From contig NC_135556.1 of the NCBI RefSeq assembly GCF_964340395.1, positions 12,406,410-12,436,409 of the forward strand: a stretch of 30,000 nucleotides of DNA. The letters are read 5' to 3'. A program made the position numbers and the translations under genes. Below the pieces are notes generated by a model. The model made no database searches. It was not told the origin of the DNA and saw only the letters and a program-made list of their open reading frames with translations. The DNA is from Glandiceps talaboti. Its lineage: Eukaryota; Hemichordata; Enteropneusta; Spengelidae. This document shows positions 17,749 through 29,887 of the stretch, piece after piece; within the stretch, counting starts at the first letter, position 1; every line of letters starts with the position of its first letter.

Positions 17749-18530
17749 AAACTGATTTTAAACCTGTTCAAAGTACTGTGACAGTTGCGTTACCAGGACA
17801 ACAAATATTTAAAAGGGCAATTATCTACTGTAACAGCTAAATGATGTAGACTTGGTGTTTTACTCATGCACAATGTGATTTTTATTACACACCCTTAGAC
17901 AACTTCTAATGCAAAAGAAACAATTAATAAATAGGTACATAGGTGCCGTACACAGTGGGATGGATGTAGAAGTAGTCAAGTTGAAATGTTGGTCATCAGT
18001 TAGAAAATAAACAATTGCAGCCATTACGTAAAATCATCAAGTCCATGTGCAATATCAGAAGTTTGTTTTTACTGTATTGTTAAAGAATATAGCAATGCTT
18101 ATCGCTGTTCAATGTGATTGGGTAAAGGATCCTGCTGTGTTTATTGCATCTCTGTTATTGTTAGTCTAGAGTTGAAATATGTCTAGCTTTGTGTTAAAAA
18201 CGTAATGTCACATGGGTGAAGCTCTACATCATTTTAGCTATAAGAGTTGTATTACACGAGGCGAAGAGAGAGATAGATTGTTCACACACCAGACTAATTC
18301 TGATTTCATGTTATTAGTATTGTAAATCTTGAGTACCTAAACTGGATTTGTTAATTTTATAACTATATTAACCCTCTCACCCTTCAGAAATTTTCAATAT
18401 GATTTAAATAAAGATTACATATTGAATATTAATAATATGTAACCATGGCATAGTTATTAGTGATATAAAAGTTGAAAGTACGATCGGTCGTAAATTGTAA
18501 ATATACGAAATTCAATGAACAATTTGTATA
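17749..18530. other. AT-rich stretch, nothing recognised
   Basis: No open frame with recognisable similarity, and no repeat array or RNA gene visible. Confidence 0.4.
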
Positions 18531-18855
18531 TTAAAGTGGCCATATTGATGAGGATTGGGTATTAATTTTGGATTTTGGATTCACAAAACAATTTTATCAT
18601 GGCTTCCTACTTGAAAAATCAATGTGAAACAACGTAGTCCAAGTCTGTGTTTGTAATTCAATGTTGCAAAAAGCTTAAAACTGTGTAAAGAGATTTCACA
18701 CGTTTGTAAACACAATCTGTTGCAATTTATTGAGTTACAAAGTTAACACAGGACTCAGTCAATATTGTTTCACATCGAGTTTTCAATCAAAATTGTTTTA
18801 TATAATCCAAAATAAAAAATAAATACCATAATCCTCATCAATATGGCCACTTGAA
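18531..18855. mobile_element. Hairpin MITE-like element, copy 1
   Basis: The left end TTAAAGTGGCCATATTGATG and right end CATCAATATGGCCACTTGAA form terminal inverted repeats. The pairing continues inward (GGCTTCCTACTTGAAAAATC is absent from the right arm here, but AATCAATGTGAAACAA pairs with TTGTTTCACATCGAGTTTTC and AAACACAATCTG-type sequence). The same ends and subterminal motifs recur at 26796-27118, which shows this is a family. There is no transposase frame. Confidence 0.88.
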
Positions 18856-20824
18856 ACAAAGTCTACAGCCTGAGGAATATACCATAACAATCCTCTCCAT
18901 CGAGCATGACTTCGATGTTCCAGCCTTACATTCAGTAGCCGATAACATCCATTTCGATCCCTTATTTTACCGCCTTCGTATTTTTTGATATTTACAAACA
19001 GCGTGATTACCAAATAAGAATTTTTTGTACACAATGATACATAATAGAATTCCGCAACTCTTCATAAAAAAATTTCCCCAAAATTATTACACGATGCGGC
19101 AAAATATGCTGTATCTCTCCAAAATACAAAAATAGTTTTGGTCATTTCTGCACAAGATTACTGGACAGGTACTAAAATTTGGAATTCAATCCCTTCATGT
19201 ATCTTTAGTTGGAGTTTGAAACAGACTTTAAAAAAAATCATTATGTAGCATCACATATTATAAGCCCTGGATCATTATCGTTATCACTATTATTTGTATT
19301 TGAGATTAGCGCCACCTACGTCGCAACTTACCTCTTTAGCCGTAATACGCAGAGTTACGAAATAAAATAAAAGTTTTCCCATGAAAAGACTGACTTGTAA
19401 TTTCATTTTTTGTGTGTGTGATAACCTTTTCGAATACATTCACTTTAATTCTTTCAGATTAGTGATCATTAATGGAAGTACTTGAACTAGGACAGAGGTT
19501 AATTTCACAGTGTAATAAAATATCAAAGACTTCCACATATTTTGACGACAGCCATCTTATATTGGGAATGAGGCCATGACCCCAAAAGAGGTCACGAACT
19601 ACGAATACGTTTCATTTCATACTCATCCAGAGATTTATACTCACAGGAATTGGTCGTAATTTTGATTTATATCAACATCTCTCCATCAACAAACACTATA
19701 ACTATTGAGAGCACGACATGGGTTGATGTGCTAATATTTGTCACATTGGCAAATGAAATCCAATACTGTTACTGTTAGCTTTGAGCAATTTCGTCACAGG
19801 AGCAACCGGTTTCAAGAGTCCGGGTCCGTGCTGAAAGTTTGCTTTCCGTTTAACCAGCTGTTGCAAATTGAAATGATAAATCCCTACTTTTTAAACTCAG
19901 AAAATCATGTTAATTGGACAAACCTGTGCTTCAAACCTCAGACCACTAAGAAGAACAGACTAGCAACGATAAAGTAATGTGATATTTGGGCCAAAGATAC
20001 GTCCCAACCGGAAGTTCTTCTAGTCGTCTGTGTTCAAAGTTATACCACTAAATTTTCAATTTATGAAGATACTTGCATTTCTGCTCACTACATGATCTAT
20101 TGAACTATATAGCTACATAACTATGCTTCCTGCTATGGTAGCATGTAATAGTTTTAAGTTTACTCCTTCCCATAAAGTGTTGATAAAAAAACATACAAGT
20201 GAGACTGTACATGTGTGCAACGTTTCGATTCCAAATGACTTTCCATTAGCAGTAAAGATTACTGGCATACCCATGCAGTGTAGTCTGTTTCTTGTCGAGT
20301 TTTGTGCGTGTAGGAACGAAAGATAATGTCTTCTGCTTACGTGAACATCTGCATATATGCATGCACACATCGCAATTCAAAATGAAACCGTTTCGTGCAT
20401 GTATACGAAAGAGCATTTTCTGTTCATATTCCACGTTCTTCAAATAAGCCTCCAGCTGTATGGGTACTTATTGAAGGTAGACATTTGTTATCGTTAAATA
20501 AACATTCCATTTGCTGCCAATTGTACACTTCTCTTGATAAAACACACGTTTACACTACTCAACACATTGGTTTTACTTTATTATCCGATATTAGACTATT
20601 CAAGAATCGAATACGTCGATAATGACGTGTAGTGAATCTATTCGTTAATATCGATTCTCACAAACCGAAACATTCTCACAGCTAATCAGCACTACGGTCG
20701 TGTTCAGGTGAAAATATATCGTGTGGTAATTTAGCGGAGAGTCGCCAATCGACAGTAGTATTTTGAGAGTTGAGAGAATTATGTTATTATGCCAGATAGA
20801 GTAAGATAAGGCCAAATGAAAACA
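18856..20824. other. Unique AT-rich DNA with small unassigned open frames
   Basis: A minus-strand frame at 18850-19034 (peptide with NGCYRLLNVRLEHRSHARW) and a plus-strand frame at 19738-19977 have ordinary amino-acid composition, but no domain I know and no clear splice or start context. I treat them as unproven. Nothing else is recognised. Confidence 0.35.
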
Positions 20825-21165
20825 AGTTGTTTGGTTCCGGTTACCCGACCCCACCTAGTTTTTCACGCCGACCCTAAACTTTTTTCTTTACGTATTCGAG
20901 AAAAATAGTAATAAAATCGCGAAAATCGTGAAGTCTCGCAAGAAATAATGGGTGCGGAAACTGACATCAACTTAAGAAGACAATATAAAACTCTTTTTTC
21001 CAATCTGTAATGACTGTACATCTGATAGGAAGAAATAAACAACACAGAGACATTTGGAAAACAATGGAAAACCTGAACTAGACACTTACACATGAAAAAA
21101 ATAAATAAAATAAAATAAAAATCTTCAATTTTAAAATTGAAGCGATCAGTTTGTAAGTAAACAAA
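20825..21165 (+). mobile_element. SINE-like interspersed repeat, copy 1
   Basis: Starts near GTTGTTTGGTTCCGGTTACC and continues CGACCCCACCTAGTTTTTCA, then GTCTCGCAAGAAATAATG and GAACTAGACACTTACACATG. After that comes a simple A/T-rich tail ((AAATA)n) and a perfect 20-bp palindrome CTTCAATTTTAAAATTGAAG at 21123-21142. A second copy lies at 24151. The 5' GGTTCC...CC is only loosely like a tRNA B box, so the SINE label is tentative. Confidence 0.75.
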
Positions 21166-21983
21166 TTATATGAAATTTATTGTAGTCAATGAACTATATA
21201 TCATTTTATTGAATTGTTGATACAGAGTAAAGTAATACATTAATTTCTACATGTGACAAAATTTAGTTCTTGCGTGACGAGGGTTTAGCTTTGTAACATT
21301 ATTGAATCGAACACATGTATGCCCAGAGTCATTGTGTACACAATTTACAACGCAAAGTCAAACATCTACAGCAACCACATGACCAAGAGTATGCCTCGAA
21401 TCGCCAATTTCCCTATAAACCAAACTCAATACTTAGTCATATGGAAATTTTTCCTAATCCTTTTTGAAATAATGAAAGAATTTCTCGCAGTTCGTGTTCA
21501 GAAAATTGACAATTTGTTATTTCCCCCCACATAGTTAACACAATCGGTATGTGCTTTCGATGCCTCTGACGTTGTTTGTATAGTTCATGGTATGACAGGG
21601 GTTTTCTCTCAACACATTAGTATATATATATACAGATTCAGTGACGTCATCGAATTGTCTATGTATTAAACCTAAATGCCAGCTTTGTGTTCTACAAAGT
21701 ATGGTGACGTGTGCTTCAGTAAGTAGAATACTGCGAGTCCTTCATTATGCAGTGAAAATTAACCCCAAAAATGTATCAACCAAGCGTATGCCACTTTTAA
21801 TGGGAATTTGAAGCGAGACGTGCAAATGTATCGTTTTATTAGAAACAAACAATGATAAATGTAGAAGTTTCCTGTCAAATTGGATTCGGGTATGTACATT
21901 TGTCGATTTCTGGAATGGTTATTGATGGCGACCTTCCAACTTCTTATGCTTACAATAGAATCCAGTTACCTTGAAAGAAAACA
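21166..21983. other. AT-rich stretch with one CRE palindrome
   Basis: A perfect TGACGTCA lies at 21642-21649, about 10 bp after a TATATATATATA run (21622-21632). No coding sequence is recognised. A promoter is possible but unsupported. Confidence 0.3.
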
Positions 21984-22440
21984 TTGTCTGGCTAAACAAA
22001 AATCTTACTAACATTATTACATTTTATCGTCTGACTCGATAAAAAATCTAGCACTACTTCTTTTCATTGTCTGGAGTGACAAAAATCTCACCAACATTGC
22101 TACATTTGTTTTGCATGATATACCATTACCTTAGTATATCGTCGCCAAATCATATAAATTGTAACAATGTATACCCTTTCAGACATGTTAATGGACTAAA
22201 ATGTAACAATTGTACTTAAAATTTTGTCATTCCAAATGATAAGATGTAGCAATGTTGATAAGATTTTTGTCTGGGCAGATGATCACTTGTAAAATTGCTA
22301 GTAGGATACTTGTCGAACCAGACAATAACATGTAGCAATGTTAGTCTGAGTTTGTAGAGGCAGACGACGATTTGTTTTAGCTTAACCAGACAATAACATG
22401 TAGCAATGTTAGTAAGCGCTTGTCTACGACGATTTGTAGT
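21984..22440. repeat. Minisatellite-family units in opposite orientations
   Basis: 21984-22110 carries forward units (ATTGTCTGGC, ACTAACATTATTACATTTTA, CCAACATTGCTACATTTG). 22226-22440 carries the reverse complement (CCAGACAATAACATGTAGCA then ATGTTAGTAAG, twice, plus weaker copies). These are the same CAACATTGCTACATTTTATC-type sequence as at 14902-15340. A 115-bp segment with faint unit-like pieces separates the two orientations. Confidence 0.85.
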
Positions 22441-23160
22441 GTGAAAGTAGCAGATAGGAACATAACATAAAACCTGAAGTGGCGAAATATCCAAAATAGG
22501 AGAGAAAAGATCGTGCACGTTTTTCATCTAAACACATCAAGGAGGTTTGTATTCCATGATGAAAACTTCATTGAACATTGTGAGAAAGGAATATGGAAGT
22601 AAAATATGGTCCTGTAATATCAATTAAACTGAATAATAAAGCTTACAATTCTTAAGGATTTTGTTGTTGTTGAAAATTTCAGTTTTTTACAAATATTCTT
22701 CATCGTGTGGTAATATATCTAGATACAAATTACCTGTCAATTTAACGTGGATGGAATTGAGACTGATAAATTAATATTATACTCAATGACGACATATTGT
22801 TAGTTTGATCAATCCAATCCCAATCCTTATACAAAGAGCACGATTCCCACGTAATAATATCCATTCATCAAATGTATCATATTGTGGAAACCAGTCTGGT
22901 AGCAATTTACCACTCGGATACATATTCTATGCAATTGTTTCTTTTCAACTTATATATATATATACATATCGAATTAGTTTTCAAATGAAGGTAGATTGCA
23001 CCTCGGGGAATGATTGAAAATCAAAGTTCCTGCAATCTCTCCTATGGGTGACTTTTCTTGGTCCTTTTCAAATAATTGAAGAAACTTGGGGTGTTCACTG
23101 GCTTGTTTTCAAGGCATTGTCAATCGTTTATTTTCTCACAGAATTCACACAATATTCGGC
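22441..23160. other. AT-rich stretch, nothing recognised
   Basis: No supported gene or repeat apart from a short TATA run near 22952. Confidence 0.4.
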
Positions 23161-23175
23161 GTCCATATTGGATTG

Positions 23176-23217
23176 TCTGTCTGTCTGTATGTTTGTCTGT
23201 CCGTCCATCTGTCTATG
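23176..23217. repeat. (TGTC)n microsatellite, imperfect
   Basis: TGTCTGTCTGTCTGTATGTT then TGTCTGTCCGTCCATCTGTC. Degenerate tetranucleotide array. Confidence 0.85.
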
Positions 23218-23417
23218 GACATGATATTTCGGTAAAGATCCAATTAATTTTGAGTTTTGAATTCCACAAGTAATGTGTATAGGAGAAAACTCTAAAAGTG
23301 TTACCCTTGTGGAAACTTGAGTTTAACTGATAATTGGCTGGAGATTTTCTTGAACAAAGGAACAGTAAACATTTTAACAGATTCTATCCGCGACACATTT
23401 CCCGCTACAATAAAAAA

Positions 23418-23473
23418 ATAATTAAATTAAATTAAATTAAATTGAATTAAATTAAATTAAATTAAACTAAATT
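23418..23473. repeat. (AATTA)n microsatellite
   Basis: About ten AATTA/AAATT units with one G substitution and one C substitution. Confidence 0.9.
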
Positions 23474-24150
23474 TCAAAAATCAACAAAATATGACAAACG
23501 TGTCTATTCATAATGAGGCAGGTTTTTTTTGAGAAAAAACTCGTTTCCATGGAAACACATGACAATATCATATACCTACCATGAATGAAATCTTCACAAA
23601 AGTATGTCAAAACGTTTTTCTTCGTCTTTTGACATTTTGAAAAGAAGTAATGTAACAAGACTGATAGAAAAGTCAAACCCTTCAGATGTGTCCATAATTC
23701 ATTCAGTCGTTTCATCTTACATAGTAGCTTGACTCCTTCACCGGATGAATACATATCAATATTTTATTATTACGACTCAGGCAGTAAAATATATATGACT
23801 TTCCTAAGAATAGATATATATAACACCTTATCAAATATCAATGTTGTCTTTAACAGCCAGCGACAGATATTGCAGGCAAATTATAGTTTTGAGGAATCAG
23901 CTGTCGTTTTATCAATCACATCATAAAAACGAAGACCTGGAAAGATAGAAGCAACGGCATAAAAGATATTTTGAAATCACCGGGTTATCCCAAATCCAGA
24001 ACTGTAGACCTATACAATATCCTTTACTAGACTGAGTTGCATTAATGCATAGGAAATTTTAGTTAGATCTGTCTGTAATCTGTACTGAATATTCATTGGA
24101 AAAACTTCGAACATAGCTATGAAATACATAGCATTAGGCCTAATAAAAAA

Positions 24151-24735
<585 letters not shown>

Positions 24736-25229
24736 ATAGTCTTTCCTTTTGCCAAAAAGTTAATACAGTATTCGGAGGTCATGTGACCCAGTTCTGACAT
24801 CATTTTGACCTCGATTTCAACTATTCGTACCTGTCAGTGGCCACCGATCTATTTCTCTTGATTTTAGCTGTGAATTGGTTTGAGTATTCTTGAAAAAAGT
24901 AAAAGTAAAAGCTTCAGATTTTTATTTCCGTGGCACATACTAATTTAAATATAATTTATAGTTGTAATGCATGAGACAAACTATCAACTTGGAACTATTA
25001 ACTATTTGAAGACCGGTATATTTGCATTGGCTGTCAGACGAATACAATGTGTACGTTTTATCACATTACTTAGGAGGAAACGGAACAAAAAACATTGAAT
25101 TAAATGTAGCAATTGATAAATGGATAGATAAATAGACGAGTAGCATTGATTTATGGGAGTAATCGATCAACTAATTCATTAAGTGCATTCCTCGATTACC
25201 TATTGCCATATACATGTAAACATATGTGT

Positions 25230-25230
<1 letters not shown>

Positions 25231-25261
<31 letters not shown>

Positions 25262-25374
25262 CCCGCCCGCCTGCCGGCATGCATGCGTGCGTGCGTGTAT
25301 GGATGGATGGATGGATGGATGGATGGCTGCGCACTTGCCCGCCCGCCAGCTGACTGTCTGGCTGTCTGTCTGTA
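25231..25374. repeat. Compound tetranucleotide array (TGTC, GCCC, TGCG, GGAT)
   Basis: (TGTC)7 passes into CCCG/CCTG units, then CATG/CGTG, then (GGAT)7, then back through GCCCGCCC to TGTC units. All blocks keep a period of four. The overlapping open frames on both strands (Cys/Val/Leu- or Asp/Arg-type repeats) are artefacts. Confidence 0.93.
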
Positions 25375-25433
25375 CATGCCACTCCAACCGACTGTCTCTA
25401 CAATGTATTCATAATTCCGTTATATCATAATAT

Positions 25434-25434
25434 T

Positions 25435-25497
<63 letters not shown>
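25434..25497. repeat. (CAAT)n microsatellite
   Basis: About sixteen perfect ATCA/CAAT units. Confidence 0.95.
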
Positions 25498-25591
25498 CAG
25501 TGCATCTCTATCTTTATGTGTACTCATCCATCCACTAACCCTGTCCACCGATAGTGTCCACATCAACCTGAACAATACAGAACAAAACTGT

Positions 25592-25698
25592 AAATGTATG
25601 TATGTATGTATGTATGTATGTATGTATGTATGTATGTATGTATGTATGTATGTATGTATGTATGTATGTATGTATGTAGCATGCATGCATGGATGGAT
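25592..25698. repeat. (TATG)n microsatellite
   Basis: About twenty-one perfect GTAT/TATG units to 25677, then GCATGCATGCAT and GGATGGAT, still in period four. Confidence 0.95.
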
Positions 25699-25710
25699 TT
25701 AACAAATACC

Positions 25711-25756
25711 ATGACAACATACGCGTACCATATATGACAACATACGCGTACCATAT
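25711..25756. repeat. 23-bp tandem repeat, two copies
   Basis: ATGACAACATACGCGTACCA then TAT, present twice without change, directly after the tetranucleotide arrays. Confidence 0.9.
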
Positions 25757-26309
25757 ATGGTAAACAGTCACCAAGAAATAATTAGAAAATAGCTTGTGTT
25801 GCCAAGTATTAGGACTGTTTAACCCACAGACTACTAATATGTAATATATTCTGTTGAACATGATAACTTAACTTCTCCATAATTTGGTTAAATGTATCTT
25901 GTAACAACTTTAATTGCATATATCAATGACGATCTGACTAATTTGCATTTATCCATTATGATGTCTGGCACTGATTGAGTTAATAACGTGTATAATGGTC
26001 CCCAAACTTCAATTAGGGTGTAGATAAATGTTCGCCGTGATTTCATTTACGCTTAATCGACCTCTGGCTGCAATGAAAAGGATAGAAAGTGCAGAAATAC
26101 TTTGTTTGATCATGATAACTATTGGAGTGTTGTATGTCTGAGACGGTATAATAATATACTGTCGAAGGTCGTTCACGAGTGTTTGTCTCCGTTACATGTA
26201 TGGTAAACAGCAAGCCTGATTTTTAGCAACTTTTTTTTTCTATTTGTGTACGAGTTGTTATGCTTTTTCTTTCTGACAAAGGGGTACAGTAGATCAGGCG
26301 ACTGCGGAC

Positions 26310-26310
<1 letters not shown>
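25757..26310. other. AT-rich stretch, nothing recognised
   Basis: No gene or array visible. Confidence 0.4.

Positions 26311-26337
<27 letters not shown>
26311..26337. repeat. (TTGA)n microsatellite
   Basis: About six TTGA/GATT units ending in GATTGGTTGTTTGG. Confidence 0.9.
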
Positions 26338-26340
<3 letters not shown>

Positions 26341-26795
26341 TTTGGTGGTCTGAGGTTTGATTTAATTTAGAAAAAAATCAGAATATACAACCCGCGAAAA
26401 AAACCCACACGTCTGCCGTTTGCTTGTTTGCTTGTGGTAAGCAGGAAAGAGACAAGATTCAAGCGCCATACAAGTGCAAGTAACTAATCTATAGCATAAA
26501 CGCCACATGAGATTGGATCCCACGATTCTATTTGTTGATAGAACGCACTGCACGTTATAACATTGATTATGATTGTTACTGTTACATTATAACTTCCACA
26601 GATATAGACAAACTGATAAAGGCATTCAGTGAACCTACATCAAAGACACCCACTGACTGGTGTGTTTTTGTATACTATTGTTGTTTTTATCTAATAAAGT
26701 TTGTCTTTTTTGTTTGCGAAATCTTGCCTGCCTGGCTCACTTCATTCAAGCAAACCCACTTTTTTTTCGCGGGTCCAATATAGTAAATGTTTCTC

Positions 26796-27118
26796 TTAAA
26801 GTGGATGAGGATTGGAATTTTATTTTGGAATTTTAATTTATAAAATAAGTTTAACGTGGTTTCCTACTTGAGAAATCAATGTGAAACGGCGTATACCAAG
26901 TCCTTGTATGTGTAAAATGTTTGTTATTGTACGTACAATAACAAATTTTTTACACATATTTCTTTTAATATAGCTCTTTGCAATGTATAGTGTTACGTAA
27001 ACACATACTTGGTCAAAGTTGTTTCACATTGATTTTTCAAGTAGGAAGCCATGATAACATTGTTTTATAAATTAAAAAATCCAAAATAAATACCAATTCT
27101 CCTCCATATGGCCACTTT
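26796..27118. mobile_element. Hairpin MITE-like element, copy 2
   Basis: The left end TTAAAGTGGATGAGGATTGG has lost about 10 bp relative to copy 1. The right end is CTCCATATGGCCACTTTCA. Inner arms TTTCCTACTTGAGAAATCAA/TTGATTTTTCAAGTAGGAAG pair well. A perfect 26-bp palindrome around GTACGTAC (26920-26945) lies in the middle of the left half. Same family and similar length as 18531-18855. Confidence 0.88.
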
Positions 27119-27719
27119 CATACTTGCTTTCCTTTTGAGTTCGAGTAACTTTGGAATTTTATGTTGTACGGTGGGAGGGATATAGGTATAATGAATCATA
27201 ATTTGAGAGCAGTCGGTCACATTTCTGTATCAACTATGGAATGTAGCAATTAATCAATTATACGCATGCGTACTTTTATAGCCTTCTAAACAATATGCCT
27301 AATATAACACTTGAACATTGACTAATAGTATATGGAGTAGTCACTTATCCTCTTAATGTAGAGAGCACACAAATATTTGGGGAAACAGATGAGATGAATA
27401 ATTTTATCTTTCAACAAACTGTATTTTATCATAGAATCAGCATATACGATGTAAGCAAACACCAGCCGTCATGACTTGCTACTAATGGAATAGCTGTCCA
27501 TTTTGACTGATAATGATCTCGCAATATCAATCTATAAACCTTATCTGTACATCATACATGCATTCAATAATATCAAATGTATTCTTGATTTCAAACACAA
27601 ACAACAATGTGTAGAGATAAATATTTAATTTGTTGGGATGACTGTGGTTTTTTCTTATATGTTATGGCCATTCTGCAACCACCAGCGGCCATGTTTAAAT
27701 TGTTGCAAAGACTAATACG
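27119..27719. other. AT-rich stretch, nothing recognised
   Basis: No conserved peptide, array or RNA gene visible. Confidence 0.4.
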
Positions 27720-28463
27720 TATCACATCGCATTGCATCACATCACATTATATTCATTGCATCACATCATATCACATCACATTACAGCGCACCACTTCACA
27801 TTACATAGCATCGCATCCCACCCACAACGCCATTACCGTACTTCATTTAACCTCACCTCACACATCCCTCGCATCACACCACACTACACTGCACTACACC
27901 ACACCACACCACACCACATCGCATCGCACTTCGCCATATTATGTCATTTCACCTCACATTCCCACATCCCATCCCATCCCATCCCAACCCAACCCAACCC
28001 AGCCCACCCTTCCTCCCACCCCATCATATCACATCATATCACATCACTTCACACCACACTACATCACACCGCACCATGCCACTCATACTTCATTTCACAT
28101 CCTCACACCTCGTCTAATCCCATCCCAATCCAACCCATCACATCACATCACACCCCATCACATCACTTCACACCACACTACATCACATCGCACCACATCA
28201 CGCCATACATATTTCATTTCACCTCACATCACCAACATGCATCATATTCCACCCCATCCCATCCCCTCCCATTACACCACACCGCGTCACACCACACCAC
28301 ACCACACCACACCACACCACACCACACCACACCACACCACATCACATCACATCCCATCCCATCACATCACATCACACCACTCCATCCCACCCCATCCTAC
28401 CCCGCACCATACCATACCGCACCACACCTCACACCACACCACACCACACTACACCACACTCAT
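27720..28463. repeat. Pentanucleotide satellite (CATCA/CACCA/CCATC family)
   Basis: About 740 bp built on a five-base period, with sub-blocks of CATCA, CCATC, CCAAC and CACAC/ACACC. The longest pure block is ACACC at about 28290-28345. The plus strand has almost no G. Two long overlapping open frames (His/Thr/Ser/Pro-rich) run through it only because the repeat rarely forms a stop codon, so I do not call them genes. Confidence 0.95.
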
Positions 28464-29887
28464 CATAATAATATGTAGCATGGTACTTATCGACATATTA
28501 CTGATCGATTAAAGTTAATAAAACTAATACTAGATCGAGAATGTTCCCCAATTTTAACATGTGCACAATCCATTATGAACTAAACCTTAATAAACACAGT
28601 GTCTGATACTACAAAATACGATGCAATTCAATAACATGTAGTAACGATAAGCTTACCGATTATTAAAAAATAGAAACTGCTAGTTAGTTTTTAATGAACC
28701 ACCATGCCAAGTATAACACGTTTTAGATAATCATTTCAGATAAAGGTACAAGATACTGACGTCGGCTTTCTGTGAAGTAGTCTGATATTAAACGTATAAT
28801 TTTTGATATGTAGAAAATATATAATTAAAAGTATATGTCATGTGTACTTTTTAGATTTGTGTGGTTTACAGAAGATATAGGTTTATTAGCTGAATGCATT
28901 ATAATGGAATGCAGGTTGCTGTTCCCTCTTTATGTTTGACATAGCCATGCAGAAATGCAATAAGGGACTGCAAATGCTACACATTAAGATAGCAAGACAG
29001 AATAAATACAATTTCTTGCTACATTTTGTCAAAATGAATGTAGACTAGAGGAACTAACATGTCACCATGAAGACAACAACAAAACATTGGCGCCTGCCTG
29101 TCTGCATATAGTAGCAGTACGTTTAAATGATATATTTCATTCAGACTAAATGTTGCTAGCAAACTTAAAGTGTAGCATGCACATTTTCTTATTGGTTTCT
29201 GCGTGGTTGTATCAAACATGGGCAGTGAACAGTAACCTGTAACGTGCTGTGTCGGGTTTACTTTGGACTTTAAAAAAACGCAGTGTACCTGTCATTAAAG
29301 TGACATAGTATGCAAGTTATGCAACTGTACTGAGGTCCTAACTCCGAATAATTCAAATGCAAATTTACAGAATGGTCATACATGTAATACAAACTAAACT
29401 CACTTACAAGCAAATCCGAGCAACGACAGCATAATGGGTTGGCTAAATATGACAAAGACGCCCAGTAATCAAGACTATGACAGTTTCGAACTTTCTTTGG
29501 TAACCAAAATATTTGTCATCATGCCATATTTATATTAAAGGCATATTACAATGTGGAATAAAATGTAACCATTAAAACACACAATAAAGTTACAGAGTGG
29601 GTCCCTTTAATGATATTCACATCACAGACTTAGACACAGGGTGCAACGTTCTGTTTTCGTCTGGCAAAGCACTGCAAGACAGAGTAACGTATTCTATAAA
29701 TTGGTCATTTAGCAGGTGGCATGTACTATTCTTACGAGGTATTAGGGAATTCTCCACACTCTCTGTAAATGTAACTCATGCATTCTTCGACTAGCAGTTC
29801 ATGATCACTGTGTTAACCCCATGGGGATAATTTCTTTCTTCAGTAAATCTGCGCTGTTTAAAGAGACACAATTGATATATTTTGCAG
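28464..29887. other. AT-rich stretch before a possible exon
   Basis: No gene, array or RNA recognised. It would be intronic if the exon at 29888 belongs to a gene starting upstream, for example at the promoter-like patch near 16200. Confidence 0.35.

Noticed and set aside
18798-19034. 78-codon minus-strand open frame
   Set aside because: Its C-terminal third is the end of the MITE-like element, and the rest has no recognisable similarity. It is kept only as an unassigned frame in the region note.
20825-20850. tRNA-like GGTTCCGGTTACC segment
   Set aside because: It only loosely resembles a B box, and no cloverleaf or A box could be built around it, so no tRNA gene is called.
20863-21093. Minus-strand open frame that shares LMSVSA.ISCET..FSRFYY with another at 24224-24406
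   Set aside because: The similarity reflects two copies of an interspersed repeat. Nothing indicates that the repeat codes for protein, although a fragment of an element-encoded frame cannot be fully excluded.
25171-25430. Several overlapping open frames on both strands rich in Cys/Val/Leu or Asp/Arg
   Set aside because: Translation of compound tetranucleotide repeats.
25492-25861. Minus-strand frames with [10 protein letters not shown]-type repeats
   Set aside because: Translation of the (TATG)n array.
27607-28512. 301- and 248-codon plus-strand open frames, rich in His, Thr, Ser and Pro
   Set aside because: They coincide with the pentanucleotide satellite. A five-base repeat that rarely forms a stop codon stays open in several frames at once, and there is no domain or splice context.
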